Below the pieces are notes generated by a model, which searched no databases, was not told where the DNA came from, and saw only the letters and a program-made list of their open reading frames with translations. The position numbers and the translations under genes were made by a program. Shown piece after piece: positions 11,562-23,172 of a DNA stretch of 64,000 nucleotides. The stretch is from Glandiceps talaboti (taxonomy: Eukaryota; Hemichordata; Enteropneusta; Spengelidae), in NCBI RefSeq assembly GCF_964340395.1, contig NC_135555.1:27616725-27680724 (forward strand), given 5' to 3'. Position 1 is the stretch's first letter. Each line of letters begins with the position of its first letter.

Positions 11562-12605
11562 ATGATCTCTGAAGAAGAAATTGCAGACTTGCGAAGTTTA
11601 AAGTCAGTTGTTGAGAACAAAGAACATGAAACACAATTGGCATTAGCTGATACAAAGTCTGCTGAGAAAAAGATAAAGCGAATGATTGATAAACAAAGAT
11701 CAGCTAGTGTGAGTAATACTGAGCATACTCCTGGAAAAACGGTATATTTGACCCCCAGTAGGAAACTTGATAGGTTCCAGGGTAAACCAGAGAGCTCCAG
11801 TGACTTATCATTGAATGACTGGATTGAAGATGCCAAAGCTGTAATTTCGTCTAGGTGTTTGAACGAAAATGAACAAGCTGCTTTCCTGATTGAACATCTT
11901 GCTGGCAAAGCTCGTCGAGAAATACTAGGTCGAGGAAGCGAAGTAACTGCAGACCCGAAAAAGTTATTTCCTGTATTGGTAAGAGTGTTTGGTGATGGTG
12001 ATAGCTTACCCCAGTTGCAACAACGTTTCTATGCGTACAAACAGACTGAGAGTGAAGACCTTGTTGTATGCTCATTAGAACTAGTCAACTTGTATGATCG
12101 TATGGTGCAACTGGATGGAACTTATAAGCCTGGTAGAGAAGCCCAATTGAAGAACCGCTTAGCTGAAGCTGTTCGTGATGAAGTCCTACAGATGGTGTTT
12201 TAACGACTAAATGTTGATCGACCTAGTCTGTCTTTCTTTGATGCACGTGATCACATCATTCAGCTGATGGGACAAAAGAAGTCTCAAAAGTCTCGACGTG
12301 AAGCTGCTGTGCGTGAAGTTACAGTTGATAATAGTGTTCATGACCTGATTGTGAAACAGAGTGAGCAGATAGCAATACAGCAGAAGCAGATAGAATCACT
12401 CATCTCAATCATGCAGAACAAGTCAAGCAAGTCATTCATCAATGGAGCTGCTAAACGACAGACCGTATCCAGAGATGGTAAGCGTCGTTGTTGGACTTGT
12501 AACTCAACGGATCATTTTCAGAGGTCTTGTCCTGAGAAGAAACCTCAGAGTGAAACTTCAAGGAATACGTTGCTACCTGAACCCCAAACTCAGCCTTTAA
12601 ACTAG
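11562..12605 (+). pseudogene. gypsy gag with zinc knuckle, one in-frame stop
   Basis: This is the structural polyprotein that packages element RNA. I start it at the first in-frame ATG (11562). The N-terminus is charged and probably coiled (about residues 1-50). A capsid-like middle region follows, then a nucleocapsid zinc knuckle CWTCNSTDHFQRSC (C-x2-C-x4-H-x4-C) encoded near 12490-12531. A TAA at 12201-12203 interrupts an otherwise continuous frame, and reading resumes directly after it. The frame ends at TAG 12603-12605, immediately after a UUUAAAC heptamer (see the regulatory site). It is an inactive copy of a standard gag. Confidence 0.85.
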
Positions 12606-12660
12606 TTCAGTCTACTGCCGAGAGCCAGGTTGTAGACGAATCTATTGTTGATGGAGGCTC
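12596..12660 (+). promoter_or_regulatory. Programmed -1 ribosomal frameshift signal between gag and pol
   Basis: The heptamer T TTA AAC (12596-12602) is in register with the gag frame and abuts the gag stop TAG. Slipping back one base enters the pol frame at 12602, and that frame is open through the protease. Seven bases downstream, GTCTAC (12610-12615) pairs perfectly with GTAGAC (12632-12637). Loop bases GAGCC (12622-12626) can pair with GGCTC (12656-12660), which would make an H-type pseudoknot. Function is inferred from the known architecture of such sites. Confidence 0.75.
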
Positions 12661-15600
12661 CGTTATACATAGAGCTGTTGGAGATTGTCCTGAAGCTGTT
12701 GTCAAATTAGGACATGCTGAAATTGGATGCCTGATCGACACTGGTGCAGAAGTGTCAACAGTGACCGAACATTTCTTCAAAGAGCACCTAGCTCAAGAGG
12801 GAGAGTTGATAGATGTCACTTCATTCATCCAGATTTCTGCATCACAAGGCTTGGAGATCCCCTATATCGGATATGTTGAGCTTCCAGTCACTGTATTAAA
12901 TCAAACCTTTCATAATTTAGGATTTTTAGTTGTACGTGATCCTGTCAACACCCCTGTTGAGGCGCGTAAAAAGAGAATACCTGGTGTACTTGGGTCTAAT
13001 GTGTTCAGAGATATAAGGAGAGCACTGGTAGACAAGTATGGTGATAATTACGTAGAGGAGGTGTCGAAGTCATTAGGAGCTGCAAATCTCAGATTTCTTC
13101 ATGTTTTAGAGGTTTATAAGACAACAGTTACAAACCAGGAGACAGTTGTGACAGTACCACATGTCAGACCTGTTCGAGTTGCTGGTAGAAAACCTGTGTT
13201 ACTTCCTGCTCGTTCTATCAAGGTAATTGGAGGTTCAGTTCAACCTGCTGTGAGAGGACATACTTACCATGCACTATTGGAGAGACATGTAGCAAGTGTT
13301 GCAGAATTACAGAATGGTGTTACTGTTGGTGCAGCATATGTTTCTGTAGATGACACTGGTAGAGTCCCTATTCAGGTAGCCAACTTCAGTGATACTGCTG
13401 TTTACCTGTCCCCACGTACTCCAATTGGTGTCATTAAGTCTGCTTCCACAGAGCCGACTATCAAGTTTTGTACTGTTAACGAGAACGAAGTACAAGTTCA
13501 GAAAATGACAACTACTAATATGGCCACTCCAGTTGTGAAAAACATTGTTTCTAGAATGGATGTGGGTGATATCAGTGAGACTCAACGAGATGAACTACAT
13601 AGAGTGATTGATAGATATGAGTCAGATTTTAGCAAAGATGAATATGACATTGGTTATTGTGATCTTGTACAACATAGGATTGTCACTATTGATGATCGAC
13701 CAGTAAAAGTACCCCATCGTAGAGTGCCACCACATCAATGGGATGAAGTCAGAGAGTATATTCGCAAATCCTTGGAGCGTGGAATAATCAGAGAGTCTTC
13801 TAGTCCCTTTGCCTCACCAATAGTCTTAGTTCGCAAGAAAGACGGCAAGTTACGACTTTGTGTGGATTATCGTTCATTGAATGCGAAAACCCACAAAGAT
13901 GCATACCCTTTACCAAGGATAGAGGAGGCATTGGATGCACTGAAAGGAGCTAAGTACTTTTGTAGCCTTGACCTTGCGCATGGCTTTAATCAGATTCCCG
14001 TTGCCAAGGAAGATATTGAGAAGACTGCTTTCCGGACTGGCACTGGTGGATTGTACGAGTACACAAGAATGCCATTCGGGCTTTGTAATGCCCCGGCAAC
14101 CTTTATGAGAATAATGGACAAAGCGTTTGGAGATTTGAATTTTCAGATTCTCCTGATCTACTTAGATGATATTCTAGTGTTTGGGTCCACATTCGAAGAA
14201 ACCTTAGACAGACTTGATATAGTCCTGTCCCGTCTAGCCAACCTCAACCTCAAGGTCAAGCCTGAGAAGTGTCAGCTTTTCCGTAGCAAAAGTTCATTAC
14301 TTGGGACATTTGGTTACTAGCAATGGAACTTCACCTGACCCTGAGAAGATACGTGCTGTGGAGGATTGGCCTAGACCAGAGACTGAGCGTGAACTTCGTG
14401 GATTTCTTGGTCTTTCTGGATACTACAGGAGATTTGTGCCGGGATATGCTAGTATTGCAGCACTCCACAAGTTATTGACCAAACCCACTGAAGTTAAGAA
14501 CAGTAAGAAGAAAGTAAAAAAGAGATCTACCAAGGAATGGTCATACAACCGCAATATCAGAGCGTGTTGGGACCAGTCATGTGAAGAGTCATTCAACTCA
14601 CTGAAACATGCCTTGACATCTGCACCTGTATTAGGATATCCAGATTTCACACAACCATTCATTCTGGAGACTGATGCAAGTTTCCAAGGTTTGGGAGCTA
14701 TACTTTCCCAGAAACAAGATGACAAGATTGTTGTTCTTGGATATGCAAGTAGAAGCTTGAAACCAAATGAAAGGAACATGCAGAACTACTCTAGTATGAA
14801 GTTAGAACTTCTAGCATTGAAATGGGCGATCACTCAAAAGTATCGTGATATCTTAATTGGTACAGAGTTTGTAGTATACACAGACAACAACCCTTTGAGC
14901 TACCTGCAATCATCAGCGAAGTTGGGAGCAACTGAAACGAGATGGGCAGCAGAGCTTGCACAGTTTACATTTACTATTAAATACCGATCTGGTAGGAGTA
15001 ACAGAAATGCTGATGCGCTTAGCAGAAAGATTAGCCATGGTGATGAGCCTAGATCTGTGAGACTGGAGGAGACTAAGAGTGACTGTCTTACTAATCACAT
15101 TCCAGATGTTTCTGCTTGTACGCCTTTACCCTACTCTGTCTGTGCACAGATGTAAGAAATGACTACAGATGTGCTATTACAGGAGGTACATACAAGATCT
15201 AGTAAGATTGAACCAAAGACAATCTCAACCGTTCCTTCTATCTCTAAAGAAGACCTTGCAAAGATGCAAATGGCAGATGATAGCATCAGTAGGCTATGGT
15301 ATTACTGGAAAACCAAACATCCTCCTACTAATCGCCAACTCATGAAAGAATCCAAGCCTGTACGTAAACTGCTTCGCTGTTGGGGAAGAGTGAGAGAAGA
15401 CAGTGGTGTTCTGTACCGTATTGTGCATGAAGCTGGACAGGAAGTAAACCAATTAATACTGCCTAGTAACCTTAGGAGTAAAGTGTTGTATGCTGTGCAT
15501 GATCAAGTTGGACACCAAGGTGCTGAGAAGACTACAGCTCTTCTGAGGAGCAGAAGTTACTGGCCTGGAATGGTTTCTGATGTAACCGAGTATTGTTGTA

Positions 15601-17065
15601 ATTGTCAGCGCTGTACTTTAGCCAAAGCCGGGAAGAAACTTTACCCTACTATGGGGTCAGTGATTGCTACCAAGCCACTAGAAGTACTGGCTATAGACTT
15701 TACCGTTCTAGAACCTGGCACCAATGGTATGGAGAATGTTTTGGTTCTCACAGATGTATTCACCAAGTTTACCCAAGCAATTCCTACTCGTGACCAAAAA
15801 GCAACCACTGTAGCACGTGTGTTGGTTCGTGACTGGTTTGTTCGATTTGAAGTGCCTCAGAGGATACACAGTGATCAAGGGCGTAATTTTGAAAGTAAAC
15901 TTGTACGAGAACTGTGTAAAGTGTATGGAATTACCAAGAGCCGTACCACTGCATACCACCCTGAAGGCAACGGACAATGCGAACGCTTTAATCGAACCCT
16001 TCATGATCGCTTACGTACTTTATCCCGAGAACAGAAACGTAAATGGTCTGAGTACTTACCTGAAATTGTCTATGCCTATAACAGCACACCTCATTCGTCG
16101 ACAGGCTACTCTCCACATTATTTGTTCTTTGGTAGAGAACCAACTCTCCCTGTAGATCATTTGCTAGGAATTGATGTGGATAGCACTGAAAATTGTCAGG
16201 TTGATGAATGGATTTCTGAACACTACGAGAAACTGACAGATGCATTCAAGTTAGCCTCCCAGAAGACTGAGAAGGAAGCTCTTCGCAGGTAGACTACGAA
16301 TGATCGTAAAGCTGTCAATACTGAGTTACCAGTGGGTGCACGAGTGTTTCTCAAGAACAGGAACATTAGAGGCCGTAGCAAGATACAGGATGTATGGAAT
16401 TCTGAACCTTACAGAGTCATCAAGAGACTAGATACTGGTGGAAATACCTATGAAGTTGAGCCAATTGATGGAGATTCCCCAAGGAAAACTGTTCATCGTG
16501 GAGAAATGTTGGATTCCAGAAGTCTTGCAAAAGACATGGAGCCCTGCGATGCACCCGATGACGTAAAGTCAGAGGATCTTACCTGTAGTGACTCTGAAGA
16601 TGAGTATGATTTTGGTGTTGATGCAGATAGTATATGTTGGAATGACGTATGTGATCCGCATGTGAAAACTACACCAAGTAGTACCGAAAACATCCACTCT
16701 GAACCAGATACAGATTTGACTTGGACATAACTGCGCCGAGTGCTTCTGACAAAGCAGGGAAGCAGACCCTTGACGTTGAAACTAGAAACTCTGAATTGTC
16801 TGCAAGCCATGAGGCAACACAGAATTTGGTAACTGATTCTTCTACTGATACCACAAATCCTGAACCTTCACTGATGGATACTGCTGTACCGAGACGTACT
16901 ATACGTACGAATGCAGGTCATCATCCTAACCCTCATCACTTACCTACATCAGTTGTTGAAGAAACCAGAGCTTCATTGAACTTTGATCCTAAAGTGTTAA
17001 CTAATATAATTGAGACAAAACTTTTAGTCATGCAAATGTTGACTGGCACTGTAAGTGAACAGTGA
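12602..17065 (+). pseudogene. gypsy pol: protease, RT, RNase H, integrase; broken
   Basis: The protease carries LIDTGAEVST (Asp near 12735). The RT shows LRLCVDYRSLNAKT, FCSLDLAHGFNQIP, MPFGLCNAPATF and LLIYLDDILVF (YLDD). The RNase H shows ILETDASFQGLGAIL, the YTDNNPL site and NADALSRK. The integrase has an HHCC finger (HDQVGH...CQRC), then IDFT, HSDQG and GNGQCERFN, forming a D,D-35-E triad, and a GPY/F-like 'VGARVFLKN' end. An extra A in AAAA (14288-14291) shifts frame inside RT. TAA (15153-15155) and TAG (16290-16292) are in-frame stops. A further frame change near 16720 leads into the C-terminal tail, which ends at 17065. The domain assignments are secure, and the copy cannot make full pol. 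Confidence 0.9.
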
Positions 17066-17128
17066 AATTCTTGTATTTTGCTTTATTTGAACTATGGTTG
17101 TTGAGACACCAACCATTAAGCAGGGAAG

Positions 17129-17375
17129 TGTGTGACGTGTAATTTCTGCACATGCGCAGTAGCTTCCCACGAGGCAAGCCGCCAGTTTTGAATGAATACT
17201 TAGCAATGTTCAGTTCATTGTTCGTATGTTAATCCGACACCATCAACTGTATGGAGGGCGCCATCTCTCCTATTGCTGTTATTTATTAGATGGTAAGATG
17301 TTCTACTTTTGTTCAACGAAGTTTTGTTGGAGAATTTGTCGTACTTTTCGAGTATTTCACCGAGTATCCTGCCGA
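17129..17375 (+). repeat. Candidate 3' LTR of the gypsy element
   Basis: It follows a purine tract and begins TGTGTGACGTGTAATTTC, containing CTGCACATGCGCAGT. No partner was found upstream, so both the start and the end (near the TATG repeat) are tentative. Confidence 0.35.
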
Positions 17376-17376
17376 C

Positions 17377-17379
<3 letters not shown>

Positions 17380-17408
<29 letters not shown>

Positions 17409-17424
17409 TGTATGTATGTATTTA
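17380..17424. repeat. (TATG)n microsatellite
   Basis: About ten tetramers with a TTTATG variant near the end. Confidence 0.95.
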
Positions 17425-17661
17425 TGTATACATACAGTTTATTACAAAAGACTCGGAGTACAAACCTCACAATGGAACAAGAAGACTTTATTGTAAATCG
17501 CCAATCCTTCTCTACCAAATGATACTTCAAAAACTTAATACTCATAAAAAAACTTCTATGTATAAAACTTTAAAATAGAACCAATGGTTCTGCACAACTG
17601 TATGAAATGTATTGATATGAAGGAAGGTAAAATGAAAATATCTCTTTTGGACTTTAAGTCG

Positions 17662-17664
<3 letters not shown>

Positions 17665-17722
<58 letters not shown>
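17665..17722. repeat. (CA)n microsatellite
   Basis: A continuous AC run of about 58 bp. Confidence 0.97.
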
Positions 17723-17724
<2 letters not shown>

Positions 17725-17956
17725 TGCTTCAGTACTATGCCTTTGTTCAGTTGTGCTAAAAAATATATATAAATACTCACAATAACTTAATTACCAAAAC
17801 AGAGAAAATTAAAAAGAAAAAAATTAGACATGATATCCACTCACAAAATAGGAGCACCAGAATTTAGATCTAGAAAAATGACTGCAAATGAAATTAAAAC
17901 TAATATCATGGGTATGAGTGAAACAGATAGTTGTGACTCTGAGACACTTCTGTAAT

Positions 17957-18121
17957 GCGTGTTCTAGGCAGTGATGGAGACAACTATGATACTGCTGGCT
18001 CAGAAAATGCATGTACTGATGATAACACTGATAGTGATGAAACAAATCTCGCACATCCTCGCGGCCACAAACAAGTTACTTTGAGAAGTGGCAGAATTGC
18101 AGATCGATTTATGTTGCATTA
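17957..18121 (+). pseudogene. Short acidic ORF ending in an LRSGRIADR-like tail, unknown
   Basis: A small open frame rich in Asp, Ser and Thr ends with QVTLRSGRIADRFMLH and a stop. A frame just upstream (17877-17955) has a similar acidic flavour, suggesting one frameshifted reading. The basic tail faintly resembles the ends of some retrotransposon pol proteins. No domain is recognised. Confidence 0.2.
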
Positions 18122-18129
18122 AATAATTT

Positions 18130-18700
18130 TTTTTTTCCATGACCCCACCCCCTAGAAAATTGTGAAATTTTTGTTTAGTCCCCCCCCCCCCGCTAAAAAA
18201 TTGGACAAATTGATTCCCCCCGGAAGTAAAATCTGGACACTCCCTAATTTATTTTATAATTACCCTTGCACCCTTCTCTTCTTCTAAATAGTACCCCAAT
18301 ATAGTCTATAGTTATCAAATGTGGTCTCCTATTTCACCTTGCATCTTGACTGGTTAATTGTTACATCGGCTTCGACAAATCGAACTTTTGAACCCCCTTC
18401 CCCCTTCTAATACACAGTGTTAGCTTACCCGGAAAATGATTACACAGCCATATCTGACATGGCAAAAACATAACGATGACAGCCACTGTCGCCGCGGCGG
18501 CAGGCAATGGCCGGGCCTGATGACGTCATGAAATGTTCCCGATCGTGACTCAGAGTGGACTACTTGACTAAATACTTTCTGAGATAGCATTGATAGTTGA
18601 ATAGCATGCAACTTGATAGTCCTGCTTGCATACGGAGGAATTCGGGACTCGATTCTGACAGTAATACAGACTCGTGCACCGTCATGGAAGCAGGACTACA
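18130..18700. other. Poly-C-rich intergenic stretch, nothing recognised
   Basis: It contains C-runs near 18181-18191 and a CG-rich patch near 18490-18515. No gene or repeat unit could be supported. Confidence 0.4.
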
Positions 18701-18739
18701 ACTTGACAGTTAAAGGTAGGGGGAAGCCTGAGATGGGAA

Positions 18740-18900
18740 TATGTACACCCATCATGGGAGGGGGTCCTAAGGAAATAATTTCAAATCTTTGAAAGACAGT
18801 ACATCTAAAAGTTAGAATTAATGTTAAGAAAAGTTTAATATCATTAGGACAGTAAAAAATTGGTGCATAATTTTTGGTTGACTGCATTGAGCAACCTCCG
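18740..18900 (+). repeat. Fragment of a dispersed repeat shared with 61345-61480
   Basis: The landmarks ATCTTTGAAAGACAGTA, AAGAAAAGTTTAATA and GACAGTAAAAA occur in the same order at 61345-61480, with small differences. In the opposite orientation the family continues into the element at 20835-23169. Confidence 0.6.
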
Positions 18901-18959
18901 CTACACTTCGAAATAAAACAGTAGGGACCGGCTCGTTAAGAACGGTACCGTAAAATGTT

Positions 18960-19390
18960 CAGGACTCCCCCTTCTAATTCACTGGTTAAGATAGCATGCA
19001 CCCCCCCCCCTGAAACGCTTGGTTCTAGATATCGCCCCATAATCATGATATAAATGGCATGCATTGTTACGTTAACTGCGCATGAGCAAAATTGCATCCT
19101 TCGTTCAACCATGCGTTCAACATTGGTCTAAATAAAACGGGGTGTTGGTTTTAGGTCAAAATTTGTCTAAAATGGGGTCTGGGGTTGACAGCATTGGCCA
19201 CACACCCCTACCAGATCTGGCCAGTGGTACCCCCCCCCCCCCGGGCCTCTCGTAAGCTATATGAATTTTCACCTATCAGTTAATAAATGAGGGCGGCCCT
19301 TTTTATTTTTCTGTTTCTCATCTCCCGACCGACCCTAATTTGCAGCTCCGACATCAGAAAAAACCTCTTTTTTTTTTATTTCCGACCGAC
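18960..19390. other. Poly-C-rich intergenic stretch
   Basis: C-runs lie near 19001-19010 and 19230-19241. No coding or repeat feature could be delimited. Confidence 0.4.
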
Positions 19391-19397
19391 TCGACCC

Positions 19398-19766
19398 ATG
19401 AGTTCAACACACAGGGCACCCAGGAACCGTGTGACAAACAAAACAAAACAAAACAAGACAAGACAAGACAAGACAAGACAAGACAAATAAATAAATAAAT
19501 AAACTATCAAATAAATGACAAATGAACAAGCAAACGAACGACAAGTATAGGGACAAATAAAATAATTAAATACACCAGCAAATAAACAGATACTTGTGGG
19601 GTATACAAAATGTATAGTGATGGGTACAAAAAATGATTCTAGATTTTGTTTTGTTTTGTTTTGTTTTGTTTTGTTTTGTTTTGTTTTGTTTTGTTTTGTT
19701 TTGTTTTGTTTTGTTTTGTTTTGTTTTGTTTGCCACACGGTTCCTGGGTGCCCTGTGTTCAACACA
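19398..19766. repeat. Inverted pair of SINE-like repeats with (AAAAC)n/(TTTTG)n arms
   Basis: The left copy (19406-19620) has CACAGGGCACCCAGGAACCG, an A-rich pentamer tract and CAGCAAATAAACAGATACT. It is followed by (TTTTG)n (19644-19731) and GGTTCCTGGGTGCCCTGTG, which is the left motif inverted. Two insertions in opposite orientation, or a palindromic rearrangement, would give this. Confidence 0.7.
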
Positions 19767-19770
19767 GCAA

Positions 19771-20830
19771 GACTGTAAGGTTCGAACGAACATCAAACGT
19801 TCCTCATGGCGTCTTAGAGTGTTCTGCCAAGGTTTCCAACAAGTGGGGACAAAGGCCCCCTTGGTTGCAAAAAGTGGGGTCATTTGGCAGGGAGTGGGGT
19901 CAATTATTATTGTCTATGAAATATTCATATATATTACCTCAGACCACTATAGAGATACTGTGGTCTTAGATATTCCATTACACATAGAGTATTACCTAAC
20001 AACATACAAAAAAAAATCCATTCACAATAACAGTTCCCAGTAAGCTGTTTTTTGAAAATTGTGTACTACACATTACACCTTATAAAAAGAAGGCAATTAA
20101 GATTATGTCATTTTAAGTCATTTCTACAGTGTATATTATATATTGTTTTGAAAGATTGGACAGCCAGGTAGTCACAATTTTTAATCTGAATATCAATGAA
20201 TAGCAGTGCTCAAATTTATAATTCTTTTTTTTCAGACAAGGACAAAGAACAACTTCAAAATAAGTCACAGGGAACATATGAATAAAACCTTTGAGAAATC
20301 CTAATCTTGTAACAACTTGTTTCATTTGTAGAACTGTTAGTACACTGCTGTGTTTTAATATCATTCCCTCTTCAAATTCATGACGAGGTTAAGAAAAACC
20401 AACATTTTGAAGAAAAAAAATCCCTGACTTTAAAAAGTACCAAATGTGAACGAAAAACTTACAAATAATACAGTCAAACAAACTTTGAAAAAATTTATTT
20501 TTTATTAATTAGGGTTAGGGTAGTCAGCATTAGTTACATACTATAAACTTGATACTAGAAGCTGACATTATAAGGTGTCCTTGAAACTCAGAAATCGTGA
20601 ACTAAAACTATCAACAACGTCAAAGTTAGGATGCTTTGTAAATACCACTGTAATTATTTGCTGATTTGCACAACAAGTTAATTCTTCATGTCTGACCGGG
20701 CGCACATGCATCGGCCGTCTATATGGCCATGCCAGTGATCACGCATTGATTCAGTCAGCGCCCAACATTCACATGTGTCACTGCGTCAGTATAGTTCTTG
20801 TGGGATTGACGTCAGGGCCTGGCCCTGGAC
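19771..20830. other. AT-rich intergenic stretch
   Basis: No convincing coding sequence was found. Two TTAGGG hexamers near 20511-20522 are too few to be telomeric. Confidence 0.4.
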
Positions 20831-20834
20831 TTTA

Positions 20835-23169
20835 GGGTGGACCATTTGATATCCTAGGGGGGGGGGCTTGGAAGATTTCGGGGGAAAAAAAGATGCCAAA
20901 TAGATTTGCTTGAAAACAAATCCGGATATGAGTGGGTGATGGGAAAAAAAGATGGACCACTGCTGCCAGAAAAAAAATGTCTTGGCAGGGAAATGATGCA
21001 CAGGTTCGAGTATACTGTTCAACCTGCTCGTACCTCTCCAACCAGGACACTTGTCAAATCATGACAAACAGTTGCAAACCCATGTCAGGGACCAGTCAGT
21101 TTCGTTAGCCTGTGGTACATATATATATTTGTTCTTGTCTCTGTTTCTTTCATAAATGGTTTAAATATTACTTCATGTAAGGGTTCAAACATAACTATAC
21201 ATAAAATTATACATATAATACATGTAGTACTACCATACTAGTTACAGAACATGCCATGTAAGTTTTTGGCTGTTTCACGATCAGTGCTTCACTTATCTTA
21301 CACTTTGGGGCAAAATTGAACTTGAAGGTTTTGTAATGGTAATCTACATACTATTGGATAGTTTATAAAAGAACTTAATCTAAATTGTTCTAGTCTCTTC
21401 AGTATGAATTTGTCAAAAGGGATGATATACTTCTCATTTCAGACACTACATGTATCCACACCACAACTCAAATTCAAGTTTCTATTGTACACTAGGTATG
21501 ACCTCCTAAAGTGCTGTAACACATCAGTAACTTTACTATACATGCAATATCAATGACCTTATACCAATTTTACAGGCCCACTTTTATAACATGGAAAACT
21601 TATTTAAAAAGTTATATTTTCTTTAGCTTCTTGATGCTTGGCAATATATATCTCAGAGGCTATGAATAACCTAAAAATTGCCTAAATAGAAACAAAAAAC
21701 TGCAGATCTGGCGGGGGGACCCCTTGGGCTCCATCACCCCAGAGGCCACTCATTCGTTAAACCAACAATAAGATTGACCAAAATTGGTTTTAAAAAAAAT
21801 TGAAAAGATTCTATGGGAGACCCCCTAAGACCCCCCCCCCCAATAAGAGGTAGACATGTCCAAGCCTCAAATCAAAGTTTTTCCCTCCACCTCTTAATGT
21901 CAAGATGCTATGAAACTTTATTTCAAAAATATTTCAACCATGTGTAGTTGCTTTTTACAATTGTTAGAGCTGTCTTGTAAAGCTTGCAAATTATTGTCTG
22001 AAAGTGTCTGTTAATAGCCTGAAAATTGGCTTTAAGAGTAAAAATCCTCCAGGGCTTATAGGGGACACCCCCTAGAACCCCCTCCCCCATAATAAGAGGT
22101 AGACATGTTCCAGTTTCAAATCAAGTTCTTTCCTCCACCTCTTACTGGCAAAGATGCTATGGAACTATATTTCAAACATGTTTCAACCTTATGTAGTTGC
22201 TTTTTACATGTTAGAGCTGTCTTGTAAAGCTTGCAAATTATTGTCTGAAAGTGTCTGTGAATAGCCTAAACATTGCCTTTAGAAGTAAAAAACCTCCAGG
22301 GCTTCTAGGGGGAGACCCCCTACACCCCCCCCCCCCATAAGAGGTAGACATGTTCCTGTCTCAAATCAAAGTTCTTTCCTCCACCTTTTAGTGTCAAGAT
22401 GCTATGAAACTTTATTTCAAAAATGTTTAAACCTCACGTAGTTGCTTTTTACATGTTAGAGCTGTCTTGTAAAGTTTGTAAATTATTGTCTGAAAGTGTC
22501 TGTGAATAGCCTAAACATTGCCTTTAGAAGTAAAAATCCTCCAGGGCTTCTAGGGGGAGACCCACTAGAACCCCCCCCCCATTCACACACAGTGACACTC
22601 ACACAAGAGGTGGACATATCCCAGTCTCAAAGCTCTTCCCTCTACAGCTTACTGTCAGATGCTATGAAACTTTATTCAGGGGGGAGGGGGGGGGGGGTCA
22701 GTGACTTTTTGTCGGCCCAAAAAACACTGACAACGCCCCCATCCCCCAAGCTGGAGAAACTGACCGGTCTATCTGAATGTTTGAGCTCACCAATCAAGTT
22801 TCCGATTTGTTTTTTCAGTGTGTCACCATACCATGGCATAAAAACTGTCAATGATGTTTATTTAATTGAAAATCAAACATGTATGGAATATGTAGTTTTC
22901 TAAATATAATCTGTGTGTGATAGAACAGCATCTTTTTACTCTCTGTATTACCGTGTGCGAAAACCAAACAGAAAATTGTGGCAACAAATGTAGGTGTTCA
23001 ACATTGACGTAAAAAAAATCCGGATATCTCAAAGAAGCAAAGAAAAAAAAAGTTGCCAGCATAGGTGAAGGAGAAAAAAAATAATTCTTAGGCAAGCAGG
23101 TGGGAAAAAAAAAATGACTCTCCACTAATCTTCCAAGCCCCCCCCCCAGGATATCGAATGGTCTACCCC
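20835..23169. mobile_element. 2.3-kb TIR DNA element with TTA target duplication (PIF/Harbinger-like)
   Basis: The left end GGGTGGACCATTTGATATCC and the right end (reverse complement GGGGTAGACCATTCGATATCC) match. In both arms they are followed inwards by a G-run, GCTTGGAAGATT and A-rich blocks, giving arms of roughly 170 bp. TTA flanks both sides (20832-20834, 23170-23172). A 3-bp TWA duplication with G-rich ends is typical of PIF/Harbinger, so that class is inferred. No transposase is encoded, so it is non-autonomous. Confidence 0.65.
21812..22680. repeat. ~246-bp tandem repeat, about 3.5 units, inside the TIR element
   Basis: Each unit starts with a G/C-run block ('aggggga..cccccta..ccccc') and AGAGGTAGACATG (near 21845, 22094, 22340 and a diverged copy near 22607). 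It continues through 'atgctatgaaacttta', 'gtagttgctttttaca' and 'attattgtctgaaagtgtctg'. The last unit is interrupted by extra sequence. Confidence 0.8.
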
Positions 23170-23172
23170 TTA

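Larger units (their letters stand above)
11562..17400 (+). mobile_element. Degenerate Ty3/gypsy LTR retrotransposon
   Basis: The gene order gag, protease, RT, RNase H, integrase, GPY/F-like end is that of Metaviridae. The coding span is about 5.5 kb with three in-frame stops and at least two frameshifts, so the copy is inactive. A candidate 3' LTR starts after the purine-rich AAGCAGGGAAG near 17119-17128, and no matching 5' LTR was found. A 7-bp inverted repeat, ATGGTTG...CAACCAT (about 17094-17116), lies between the pol stop and the purine tract. Confidence 0.9.

Noticed and set aside
20511-20522. TTAGGG repeated twice, possible telomeric sequence
   Set aside because: Only two hexamers, with no array; chance occurrence.
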